A stretch of 5,541 nt of DNA from Candidatus Bathyarchaeota archaeon. Lineage in GTDB: Archaea; Thermoproteota; Bathyarchaeia; Bathyarchaeales; Bathycorpusculaceae. Numbering within the stretch: the stretch's first letter is position 1; every line of letters begins with the position of its first letter. Of this stretch, positions 1-5,127 are shown one piece after another. Made by a program: the position numbers and the translations under genes. Location: NCBI GenBank assembly GCA_030673805.1, contig DAOVIH010000066.1, positions 1 through 5,541 on the forward strand, written 5' to 3'. The notes under the pieces are model-generated. The model worked only from the letters and a program-made list of their open reading frames with translations. It searched no databases and was not told the DNA's origin.

Positions 1-1359
1 AGAGGTTACGGCGTTGGTGCGGCAAAAATTGTTTGTACTCCCGAAGATGCCACAGCCAAGATGCAGAAAGGCGACATCCTTGTAACAGATATGACAAATC
101 CGGATTTTGTTCCATTTATGAAAATCGCAAGTGCGATAGTCACTAATAAGGGCGGAGTCACTTCGCATGCGGCAATTGTTAGCCGTGAACTCAGCATTCC
201 ATGCGTTGTGGGAACCGAAAACGCAACAGAAGTGATGACTAACGGCAAAGAGTATACTGTTGATTCACGAAACGGCATAGTATATGAAGGGGTGCTTCCT
301 GAAGCAATCCAAGAGTCAACGGCTGGGGCTTTAGGCCAAGGCTATAACGCCGTAAACCTGGTTGAGTCAGTTCCTGTAACTGCGACTAAGATATTGATGA
401 ACTTGGCTATCCCGGAGAAAATTGGGGATTATAAGAATCTGCCTTTCCGAGGGATTGGTCTGATGCGTACCGAATTCATCTTTGCTAGTTACATAGGTGA
501 ACACCCCCTTTACATGGTTGAAACCGGTCAGAACCAGAAATTCGTGGAAAAACTTTCTGAGGGAATCGCCATTGTTGCTAGAGCCGTCCAACCGCGTCCG
601 GTCGTGGTGAGATTTAGCGATTTTAAAACCAACGAATATAGGGAGCTAAAGGGTGGAGAGAAATACGAGATAGTTGAAGAAAACCCTATGCTTGGTTGGA
701 GAGGGTGCAGCCGTTATATTAGTCCGTGGTACGAAGAAGCCTTTAGACTTGAATGCAGAGCGATTAAGAAATGCAGGACGGAGTGGGGTCTTAAGAATGT
801 GTGGGTTATGTTGCCAGTTGTACGAACTTTGTGGGAAGCAAAGAAAGTCTTGGCAATAATGAAAGAGGAAGACTTGGAGCGATCAAAAGATTTCAAAATA
901 TGGTTTATGGCTGAGACTCCCTCAATCGCAATACTCGCAGATGCTTTCTCCAAACTGGTTGACGGGTTCTCCATAGGCTCAAACGACATGACCCAAGGAA
1001 TTCTGATGATCGATAGAGATTCAGAACGCTTAGGTGCCATGGGGTACTTCGACGAAAGAGATCCAGCCGTGAAAAGAATAATTGCTCATCTGATAAAAGT
1101 AGCGCATGAAAATGGATGTACAGTTTCTATTTGTGGAGAAGGCCCTTCAAATCTGCCAGACTTTGCTGAATTCCTTGTGCGCACTGGCATCGACAGCATT
1201 TCGGTGAATAATGACGCAGTAGTTTCTACAGCGCATCTCGTAGCTAGCATAGAGCAGAAAATAATCCTTGAACGTCTCGCTGAGCAGTCTGCAATAGCTT
1301 GTGGGCGTCCCATACCAAAAACAAAACAAGATTGGGAATGGGAACCCCAGTGGAAGTAG
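1..1359 (+). CDS. ppsA: Phosphoenolpyruvate synthase (pyruvate, water dikinase), C-terminal part, 5' end outside window
   Basis: This is the C-terminal 452 codons of a gluconeogenic enzyme that converts pyruvate, ATP and water to phosphoenolpyruvate, AMP and phosphate in the cytoplasm. The frame is open from base 1, and the first in-frame ATG (base 61) lies inside the phosphohistidine domain, so it is not the true start. The swivelling domain has GGVTSHAAIVSREL, with the phosphorylated His codon at 166-168. The PEP/pyruvate-binding barrel follows, with GLMRTEF (457-477), VRFSDFKTNEYR, ENPMLGWRG, MAETPS (probable metal-binding Glu, codon 913-915), IGSNDMTQ (probable metal-binding Asp, codon 985-987) and the catalytic Cys in SICGEGPS (codon 1132-1134). 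These match the active-site set known from PEP synthase and pyruvate phosphate dikinase. Full-length archaeal enzymes are about 750-820 residues, so roughly 40-45% is missing upstream. The Trp-rich tail (DWEWEPQWK) extends slightly past the barrel. No promoter is visible because the start is off the window. Confidence 0.96.
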   Translation, partial: RGYGVGAAKIVCTPEDATAKMQKGDILVTDMTNPDFVPFMKIASAIVTNKGGVTSHAAIVSRELSIPCVVGTENATEVMTNGKEYTVDSRNGIVYEGVLPEAIQESTAGALGQGYNAVNLVESVPVTATKILMNLAIPEKIGDYKNLPFRGIGLMRTEFIFASYIGEHPLYMVETGQNQKFVEKLSEGIAIVARAVQPRPVVVRFSDFKTNEYRELKGGEKYEIVEENPMLGWRGCSRYISPWYEEAFRLECRAIKKCRTEWGLKNVWVMLPVVRTLWEAKKVLAIMKEEDLERSKDFKIWFMAETPSIAILADAFSKLVDGFSIGSNDMTQGILMIDRDSERLGAMGYFDERDPAVKRIIAHLIKVAHENGCTVSICGEGPSNLPDFAEFLVRTGIDSISVNNDAVVSTAHLVASIEQKIILERLAEQSAIACGRPIPKTKQDWEWEPQWK

Positions 1360-1401
1360 AAAAAGATTAGCTTGGGCTTCACTTCTTCCCCTTTAGTTTT
1401 C

Positions 1402-1408
1402 AAAATAC
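1402..1408 (+). promoter_or_regulatory. Possible TATA-like element for a leaderless dph2 transcript
   Basis: An A/T-rich stretch (AAAATAC) is centred about 26 bases before the dph2 ATG, and no Shine-Dalgarno sequence precedes that ATG. Archaeal transcription usually begins about 25 bases downstream of the TATA box, so this geometry would suit a transcript starting at or beside the ATG. The 71-bp gap after ppsA also holds a pyrimidine-rich run (about 1377-1401) that could end the ppsA transcript. The motif match is weak, and read-through from ppsA remains possible. Confidence 0.3.
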
Positions 1409-1430
1409 GTAAAGATGTGGTCATGTAACT

Positions 1431-2432
1431 ATGGAAGACTTCGATTTTGAAGAGGAACGAATAAAGCAGGAAATAAGCAGGCTTGATTCAAAACGTGTTC
1501 TTTTGCAGTTTCCAGAAGGATTGAAACGGGAAGGCCCACGTTTGGCAAAGATGATTGAGAAAGAGGGTGCCCTACCTATCATTTCTGCTGACCCGTGTTA
1601 TGGAGCCTGTGACTTAGCAACATCTGAAGCTGAACTTTTGGGGATAGACCTCATAATCCATTTCGGTCACGCAAAGTTGTTGAAACATGAACGAATTCCA
1701 ACTGTTTACGTGGAAGCTAGGGCTACTGTAGTAATCGATGAGACCCTTGAAAAGGCGTTTCACTTAATGGAAAAATGGAACAAGATTGGCTTAGCCACCA
1801 CAGTCCAACATGTGCAGACACTCGGCCATGTAAGTGAAACCCTTGTTCGCTCTGGGAAAACAGTGGTGGTTGGGGACGCTGGACAAATGGTTTACCCAGG
1901 GCAAGTTAGTGGTTGTGACTTCAGCAACGTTAGGTCAATAGAAAGCGCTGTTGAGGCATTCCTTTTCATTGGGGGTGGACGATTCCATGCTCTGGGAGTC
2001 GCGCTTGCAACATCAAAACCTACGATTGTTGTGGATCCTTACGACAGGAGAGTTTTTTCCTTAGAGGAAGATGCGAATAAGATCCTCAAACAGAGGTGGG
2101 CCTGCATCGAGGAGGCAAAAAACGCCGAAACCTTTGGAGTTTTAATCGGTTTAAAATCTGGACAAAAAGATATTGACGAAGCCCTAAAAATCAAGGAAAT
2201 GCTTCGGAAAAGCGGGAAAATAGCTTGCCTGTTTGCCTTAAGAGAAGTTCTTCCTGAAGCACTCATTGAGTTTCCCTCAGTCGATGCATATGTTAACACT
2301 ACTTGTCCAAGGATATCTATAGATGCCTTCTCAAAATTTAAAAAACCCGTTTTAACCAAAAGAGAATTTATGGTGGTTTCTGGTGAAATCTCATGGAAGA
2401 CCTTACTCAACAGAGGCTTGCTCGAAAAATAG
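1431..2432 (+). CDS. dph2: Diphthamide biosynthesis enzyme Dph2 (archaeal Dph1/Dph2 homologue)
   Basis: This 333-residue protein matches the archaeal Dph2 family, which is typically about 330-350 residues. The enzyme is a radical SAM-like [4Fe-4S] homodimer that cleaves S-adenosylmethionine to a 3-amino-3-carboxypropyl radical and transfers it to a histidine of elongation factor 2, the first step of diphthamide synthesis. Unlike classical radical SAM proteins, the family binds its cluster with one cysteine from each of three similar domains. All three are visible: C60 in DPCYGACD, C162 in VSGCDFSN and C292 in NTTCPRISID. The N-terminal QFPEGLK and the HFGHAKL segment are also family hallmarks. 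Start: the ATG at 1431 gives the expected N-terminus. The end overlaps the next gene by 40 bp, suggesting coupled translation with the methyltransferase. It appears intact, and the archaeal homodimer needs no Dph1 partner. Confidence 0.96.
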   Translation: MEDFDFEEERIKQEISRLDSKRVLLQFPEGLKREGPRLAKMIEKEGALPIISADPCYGACDLATSEAELLGIDLIIHFGHAKLLKHERIPTVYVEARATVVIDETLEKAFHLMEKWNKIGLATTVQHVQTLGHVSETLVRSGKTVVVGDAGQMVYPGQVSGCDFSNVRSIESAVEAFLFIGGGRFHALGVALATSKPTIVVDPYDRRVFSLEEDANKILKQRWACIEEAKNAETFGVLIGLKSGQKDIDEALKIKEMLRKSGKIACLFALREVLPEALIEFPSVDAYVNTTCPRISIDAFSKFKKPVLTKREFMVVSGEISWKTLLNRGLLEK

Positions 2433-3097
2433 ACTTAATCCGAACTCTCTCTTTAACAAAGCCACATCCTTCTCCCAAGGCAAGCTTGGAACAATACACA
2501 TTACCACCGGATATTGCAGCAACAATTGGATACGTTGCAGCTTACACTTTTGGCGACATTATCGGTAAAACAGTTTTAGATCTGGGTTGTGGTACCGGTA
2601 GACTCGCTTTAGCTGCCTCCTTCTTGGGGGCAAGACAAACTGTTGGGATAGACATCGACAAAATCGCAATAAGGATTGCATCTGAAAACTTTGCGGAAAC
2701 CGGGTTGAAGAATCCAGTCGATTGGGTCTTAGGTGACATAAACGCGATTAAAGGCAGTTTCGACACCATTCTGCAAAATCCCCCTTTTGGGGTTCAAAAG
2801 CGTGCTGCAGATAGAAAGTTTTTGGAGAAAGCCTTGGAAGTCGCGCATACAACATATTCGCTTCACAACCACCCTTACAATGACCCCGACTTAGCTAATC
2901 GACTCAAATCTGTGAAGGGACGTTTCATACAGGTTTCTCCCACTCCATTTATCCAAAAATTAGTTGAAGCTAATAATGGAGTTATCAAAGCAGTTTATGC
3001 GATTCTAATGAGCATACCCCATATGTTCGATTTTCATAGAAAAAGAAAGCTTGAATTCGTGGCCGACTTATACCTGATTAAAAAATCTGATGGATAA
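2393..3097 (+). CDS. METTL5-like SAM-dependent methyltransferase, probable rRNA adenine N6-methyltransferase
   Basis: This 234-residue class I (Rossmann-fold) methyltransferase has the SAM-binding motif DLGCGTG at residues 63-69, the acidic ribose-binding region VGIDID at 84-89, D115 in the adenine-contacting region, and the catalytic NPPF at 129-132. NPPF is the signature of enzymes that methylate the exocyclic amine of adenine. LEQYTLPPDIAA before the fold, NPPFG, YSLH after it and the late FHRKRKLEF are shared with human METTL5, which methylates an adenosine of 18S rRNA, so 16S rRNA is the most likely target here. The segment from YSLH to the C-terminus (HPYNDPD onward, about residues 160-205) looks longer than in METTL5. 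The ATG at 2393 lies inside dph2 and is preceded by GGTGA (2382-2386). No in-frame ATG between it and the SAM fold would keep the conserved N-terminus. Family assignment is firm, but the substrate is inferred. Confidence 0.88.
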   Translation: MEDLTQQRLARKIDLIRTLSLTKPHPSPKASLEQYTLPPDIAATIGYVAAYTFGDIIGKTVLDLGCGTGRLALAASFLGARQTVGIDIDKIAIRIASENFAETGLKNPVDWVLGDINAIKGSFDTILQNPPFGVQKRAADRKFLEKALEVAHTTYSLHNHPYNDPDLANRLKSVKGRFIQVSPTPFIQKLVEANNGVIKAVYAILMSIPHMFDFHRKRKLEFVADLYLIKKSDG

Positions 3098-3126
3098 AAC
3101 AAACACCCGAGTTTGACAGAACAATC

Positions 3127-3138
3127 AAAAGGTTTATT
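3127..3138 (+). promoter_or_regulatory. BRE/TATA-like promoter for csl4-rpoL
   Basis: AAAAGG followed by TTTATT resembles an archaeal BRE plus TATA box in the 117-bp gap after the methyltransferase gene. Initiation about 25 bases downstream would fall near 3160 and give a leader of roughly 50 bases that contains the csl4 ribosome binding site. It implies that csl4-rpoL can be transcribed independently of dph2 and the methyltransferase gene. It is weaker than the element at 4445-4459. Confidence 0.5.
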
Positions 3139-3203
3139 GAGAAGCATAGAAGCTTACAGGTATCTACATTCAATGCTTAATTATCGTCAAGATTTCACTA
3201 AGT

Positions 3204-3207
3204 GGAG
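3204..3207 (+). promoter_or_regulatory. Ribosome binding site of csl4
   Basis: GGAG lies 7 bases before the ATG at 3215, good Shine-Dalgarno spacing. It supports this ATG as the start and a leadered transcript, in contrast to dph2. Confidence 0.6.
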
Positions 3208-3214
3208 CGATTAA

Positions 3215-3826
3215 ATGAATTCAAAGAAAGACCGACAAAAAAGTGGTAATTTGGTCACACCTGGTGAACGTTTAGCTGTGATTGAGGAGTTCATTCCCGA
3301 TTTAGGAACTTATGAACAAGACGGAATCATATACTCCAAGATCATAGGTCAGGCGTTGATAGACTATTCTAACCGACGAGTTTCTGTTTATCCCGTGAAG
3401 AAAGAAGCAATAGCACCAAAAAGTTCGTCAACCGTAATAGGCGAAGTTGGCCACGCTCAATCTGATAATGTTCTAGTAAAAATTAGGAAGATAGGGGAGA
3501 AGAAACTTTCTGGAGTTTTCACAGGTATTCTACACATATCCGACGTACAAGATCGATATGTTAGTTCTATGGACGATGTGGCTAAGCCGGGTGACACGAT
3601 TCGATCCAAAGTAAAAAGCTACCGGAACCAAAGATACCATTTGTCAACTACCGAAAAAGATCTAGGTGTAGTCTATGCCTTCTGTTCAAAGTGCGGAGGC
3701 TTTCTTGAGCAGAAAGATCGCCAAATGCGGTGTTCTGGATGTGGCAGAATAGAACGTCGCAAAGCAGCATCAGATTACGGAAAAGAAGCATTAGGAAGAA
3801 AGGAGACTGAGTTGAATGAAGGTTAA
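3215..3826 (+). CDS. csl4: Exosome complex RNA-binding subunit Csl4
   Basis: This 203-residue protein is the Csl4 subunit of the archaeal RNA exosome. It sits on the Rrp41-Rrp42 ring and guides RNA into the 3'-to-5' degrading and tailing chamber. The domain order is the family standard. An ECR1-type N-terminal domain begins at VTPGERLAVIEEF (from residue 14) and includes GTYEQDGIIYS. A central S1 RNA-binding domain spans about residues 70-150 (VIGEVGHAQSDNVLVKI, GILHISDV, KPGDTIRSKV, YHLST). A C-terminal zinc ribbon has C157/C160 and C173/C176 with a 12-residue loop. Eukaryotic Csl4 usually lacks intact zinc ligands, whereas the archaeal form keeps them as here. Archaeal Csl4 also contacts the DnaG subunit. 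The charged tail after the ribbon is not conserved and overlaps the rpoL start by 11 bp, so the two genes are almost certainly co-transcribed and probably translationally coupled. Confidence 0.96.
   Translation: MNSKKDRQKSGNLVTPGERLAVIEEFIPDLGTYEQDGIIYSKIIGQALIDYSNRRVSVYPVKKEAIAPKSSSTVIGEVGHAQSDNVLVKIRKIGEKKLSGVFTGILHISDVQDRYVSSMDDVAKPGDTIRSKVKSYRNQRYHLSTTEKDLGVVYAFCSKCGGFLEQKDRQMRCSGCGRIERRKAASDYGKEALGRKETELNEG
3800..3806 (+). promoter_or_regulatory. Ribosome binding site of rpoL inside csl4
   Basis: AAGGAGA, a strong Shine-Dalgarno match, lies within the last codons of csl4 and ends 9 bases before the rpoL ATG at 3816. It fixes that ATG as the start and shows that rpoL can recruit ribosomes directly despite overlapping csl4. 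Confidence 0.65.
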
Positions 3827-4097
3827 AGTGATTAAGAAAACTGCGAATGAGCTCAAAATAGAAATTGAAGGTGCAGGACATGGTCTATGCGGCCTTTTGC
3901 AGAAGACCCTCTTGGAAGGTGAAGAAGTGGAACGGGCTGGCTATGACATAGTCCATCCCTTGGTACCCACCCCGGTGGTTTACGTTCGGACTGAGAAAGG
4001 CTCCAAACCTGAAATTGTCTTGATGAAAGCTGCTAGGAGAGCTCGCAAGACGAGCAACGATTTCAAAAAAGAACTTGATAAAGCTCTAAAAAGTTAA
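3816..4097 (+). CDS. rpoL: DNA-directed RNA polymerase subunit L (Rpb11 homologue)
   Basis: This 93-residue protein has the normal length of archaeal RpoL. The subunit pairs with RpoD (Rpb3 homologue) to form the heterodimer that nucleates RNA polymerase assembly, the counterpart of the bacterial alpha dimer. Family features are the N-terminal strand ELKIEIEG, the alpha-motif helix GHGLCGLLQKTLLEGEEVERAGYD, the HPLVPTPVVYVRT strand region, and a C-terminal basic helix (KAARRARKTSNDFKKELDKAL). The helix reads GHGLCGLL where most relatives have a form of (D/H)T(L/F)xNLL, so Gly replaces the usual Thr and Asn, an atypical but not inactivating-looking change. The start is set by the overlapping AAGGAGA site. 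It is the last gene of the csl4-rpoL unit, and no strong terminator hairpin follows, only T-rich tracts near 4180. Confidence 0.95.
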   Translation: MKVKVIKKTANELKIEIEGAGHGLCGLLQKTLLEGEEVERAGYDIVHPLVPTPVVYVRTEKGSKPEIVLMKAARRARKTSNDFKKELDKALKS

Positions 4098-4343
4098 CAA
4101 TTTCTTCTTGTTGAAAAGAAAGTTATGCTGTCTCCCGTCGAAGTGTTCTTTCACTTCAGTCTTCTCAGAAAGACCTTTCTCAATTTTTCGACTAATTTGT
4201 GGCCAATCTTCGTTGTTCTTTTCTCAAGGCCTACACCGCCTCCAAAAACCCAATTCCAATTGTTTTCCCACATCATTGCCAGTTTCCCCAACGAACAAGT
4301 TTCATCTAACGTTGGCCAAACCTTCCTGCATTTTATTACGAGG
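4089..4343 (-). pseudogene. Possible decayed minus-strand gene between rpoL and TFS, family unrecognised
   Basis: The stretch of about 400 bases between rpoL and the TFS gene holds no convincing intact gene. On the minus strand, one frame reads as protein-like segments. Codons 4301 to 4227 begin NLFVGETGNDVGK, and 4223 to 4089 contain KNNEDWPQIS and KEHFDGRQHNFLF before a TAG at 4086-4088. They are separated by TGA at 4302-4304 and TGA at 4224-4226, with a TAA further upstream at 4344-4346. The last codons run convergently into the 3' end of rpoL. Uninterrupted frames of 78-95 codons exist across the same bases (4151-4387 minus, TTG start; 4125-4412 plus), but they are rich in Trp, Cys and Phe, have no clear ribosome binding site, and look like chance openings. 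I recognise no family. Decay is inferred from the look of the translation only. Confidence 0.28.
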
Positions 4344-4444
4344 TTAATTGAAAAGCAACGAGATGCGAAGACATTTCTGAAAAACAATGATTCGACAATG
4401 AAAAAGGAATAGGCAATTAGTATATGTCATTATTATCAAATCAA

Positions 4445-4459
4445 GAAAAGTTTAAAAGG
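4445..4459 (+). promoter_or_regulatory. BRE/TATA promoter of the TFS gene
   Basis: GAAAAGTTTAAAAGG contains a purine-rich BRE-like part and a near-ideal archaeal TATA box (TTTAAAA, 4451-4457). Initiation about 25 bases downstream would be near 4478, leaving a leader of roughly 25 bases before the ATG at 4503. The leader contains GGTAGAGTG (4492-4500), which may serve as a weak ribosome binding site. This is the strongest promoter-like signal in the window and makes the TFS gene a separate transcription unit. Confidence 0.65.
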
Positions 4460-4502
4460 GGCCATGTAAAGGAAAAACAAACAAATAGCGTGGTAGAGTG
4501 AC

Positions 4503-4856
4503 ATGGAATTCTGTCCAAAATGTGGTTCACGCCTCGAACCTAGAAAAACTACAAAAGGTGAAGAGACCTCTATAGTCCTTGCTTGCCTCAAGTGTAGCTA
4601 CCAAAAACATGGGGCAAACAAGAAAATTGAACCCACGGTTGGCAAGGTAATACAGCATGATCCTCAGCAGTTTGTCACAGTAATAGGAAAAGAGGAACAA
4701 AAATTACGGACGCTCCCTACAGTCAGAATTGAATGCCCCAAATGTGGGAATAATGTAGCTTACGTCTGGCAGGTTCAAACTAGAAGCGCTGACGAATCTT
4801 CAACCCAGTTCCTGCGCTGTACTAAATGTAGTCACACAGTCAGAGAATACACATAA
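4503..4856 (+). CDS. tfs: Transcription factor S (TFIIS/RPB9-like RNA polymerase cleavage factor)
   Basis: This 117-residue protein has two zinc ribbons, the architecture of archaeal TFS (about 105-115 residues). TFS enters the RNA polymerase channel and stimulates cleavage of backtracked RNA, which restarts stalled elongation and improves fidelity. The N-terminal ribbon uses C4/C7 and C28/C31 (FCPKCGS, ACLKCSY), as in Rpb9. A charged linker follows. The C-terminal ribbon uses C78/C81 and C106/C109. Its tip carries the TFIIS signature QTRSADE, with the catalytic acidic pair D97-E98, so this should be an active cleavage factor and not one of the inactive paralogues. Two positions differ from the usual DEPxTxF and GHTWREY patterns: Ser for Pro after the acidic pair (S99), and Val for the near-invariant Trp (V113 in SHTVREY). 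It stands alone behind its own promoter. Confidence 0.94.
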   Translation: MEFCPKCGSRLEPRKTTKGEETSIVLACLKCSYQKHGANKKIEPTVGKVIQHDPQQFVTVIGKEEQKLRTLPTVRIECPKCGNNVAYVWQVQTRSADESSTQFLRCTKCSHTVREYT

Positions 4857-5127
4857 ATTGTCAGATTCTAAAGGAAAGATCGTAAATAAAGCTGTCAGTC
4901 TGAGAACTCTTGTCACGACGAACAGAACTATCTTGAAGCCTCTAGAATCACTTATTTAGTCCATTGTTGACTTATTCCCTTATTCGCGACCCTCAACTTC
5001 AGCATTTTTCAGTCTTCTTCAACTTCGCTCTTGGTTAATCTTTGTGCTTGCTGTTTTTTTGTCCTTCTTGCATTCTGAACGCTTGTTTCCCCCCCATATT
5101 TTCGTTCTCTTGTTCAGAAGTCTTCTA
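4857..5127. other. Intergenic stretch without an intact gene
   Basis: I see no intact gene, tRNA or repeat array here. A run of seven T at 5054-5060 on the + strand could act as an archaeal oligo-T terminator for the TFS transcript, though it is almost 200 bases past the stop codon. There is also a run of seven C at 5089-5095. On the minus strand a short Lys/Gln-rich reading follows this run (separate entry). Confidence 0.45.
5012..5097 (-). pseudogene. Very tentative remnant of a small basic protein starting MGGK
   Basis: On the minus strand an ATG at 5095-5097 opens MGGKQ across a homopolymer of seven G. One frame over, the reading GGETSVQNARRTKKQQAQ continues basic and Gln-rich until a TGA at 5009-5011. 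Archaeal ribosomal protein S25e begins MGGKK followed by a Lys/Gln-rich stretch, so a frameshifted S25e-like start is conceivable. The downstream winged-helix part of S25e is not recognisable, there is no clear ribosome binding site, and low-complexity basic sequence gives chance likeness easily. Treat it as a hint only. Confidence 0.12.

Noticed and set aside
61..1359. ATG at 61 as the start of a complete 432-residue protein
   Set aside because: The frame is open upstream to base 1 and residues before this Met (RGYGVGAAKI) continue the phosphohistidine domain of PEP synthase. The gene simply enters from outside the window.
4151..4387. Minus-strand 78-codon open frame
   Set aside because: It needs a TTG start and gives an unusual Trp/Cys-rich protein without a known motif. 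A neighbouring frame looks more protein-like, so this is probably a chance opening.
4125..4412. Plus-strand 95-codon open frame downstream of rpoL
   Set aside because: It is rich in Phe and Ser with no recognised domain and no good ribosome binding site. It reads like the antisense of a minus-strand sequence. It ends just upstream of the TFS promoter without relation to it.
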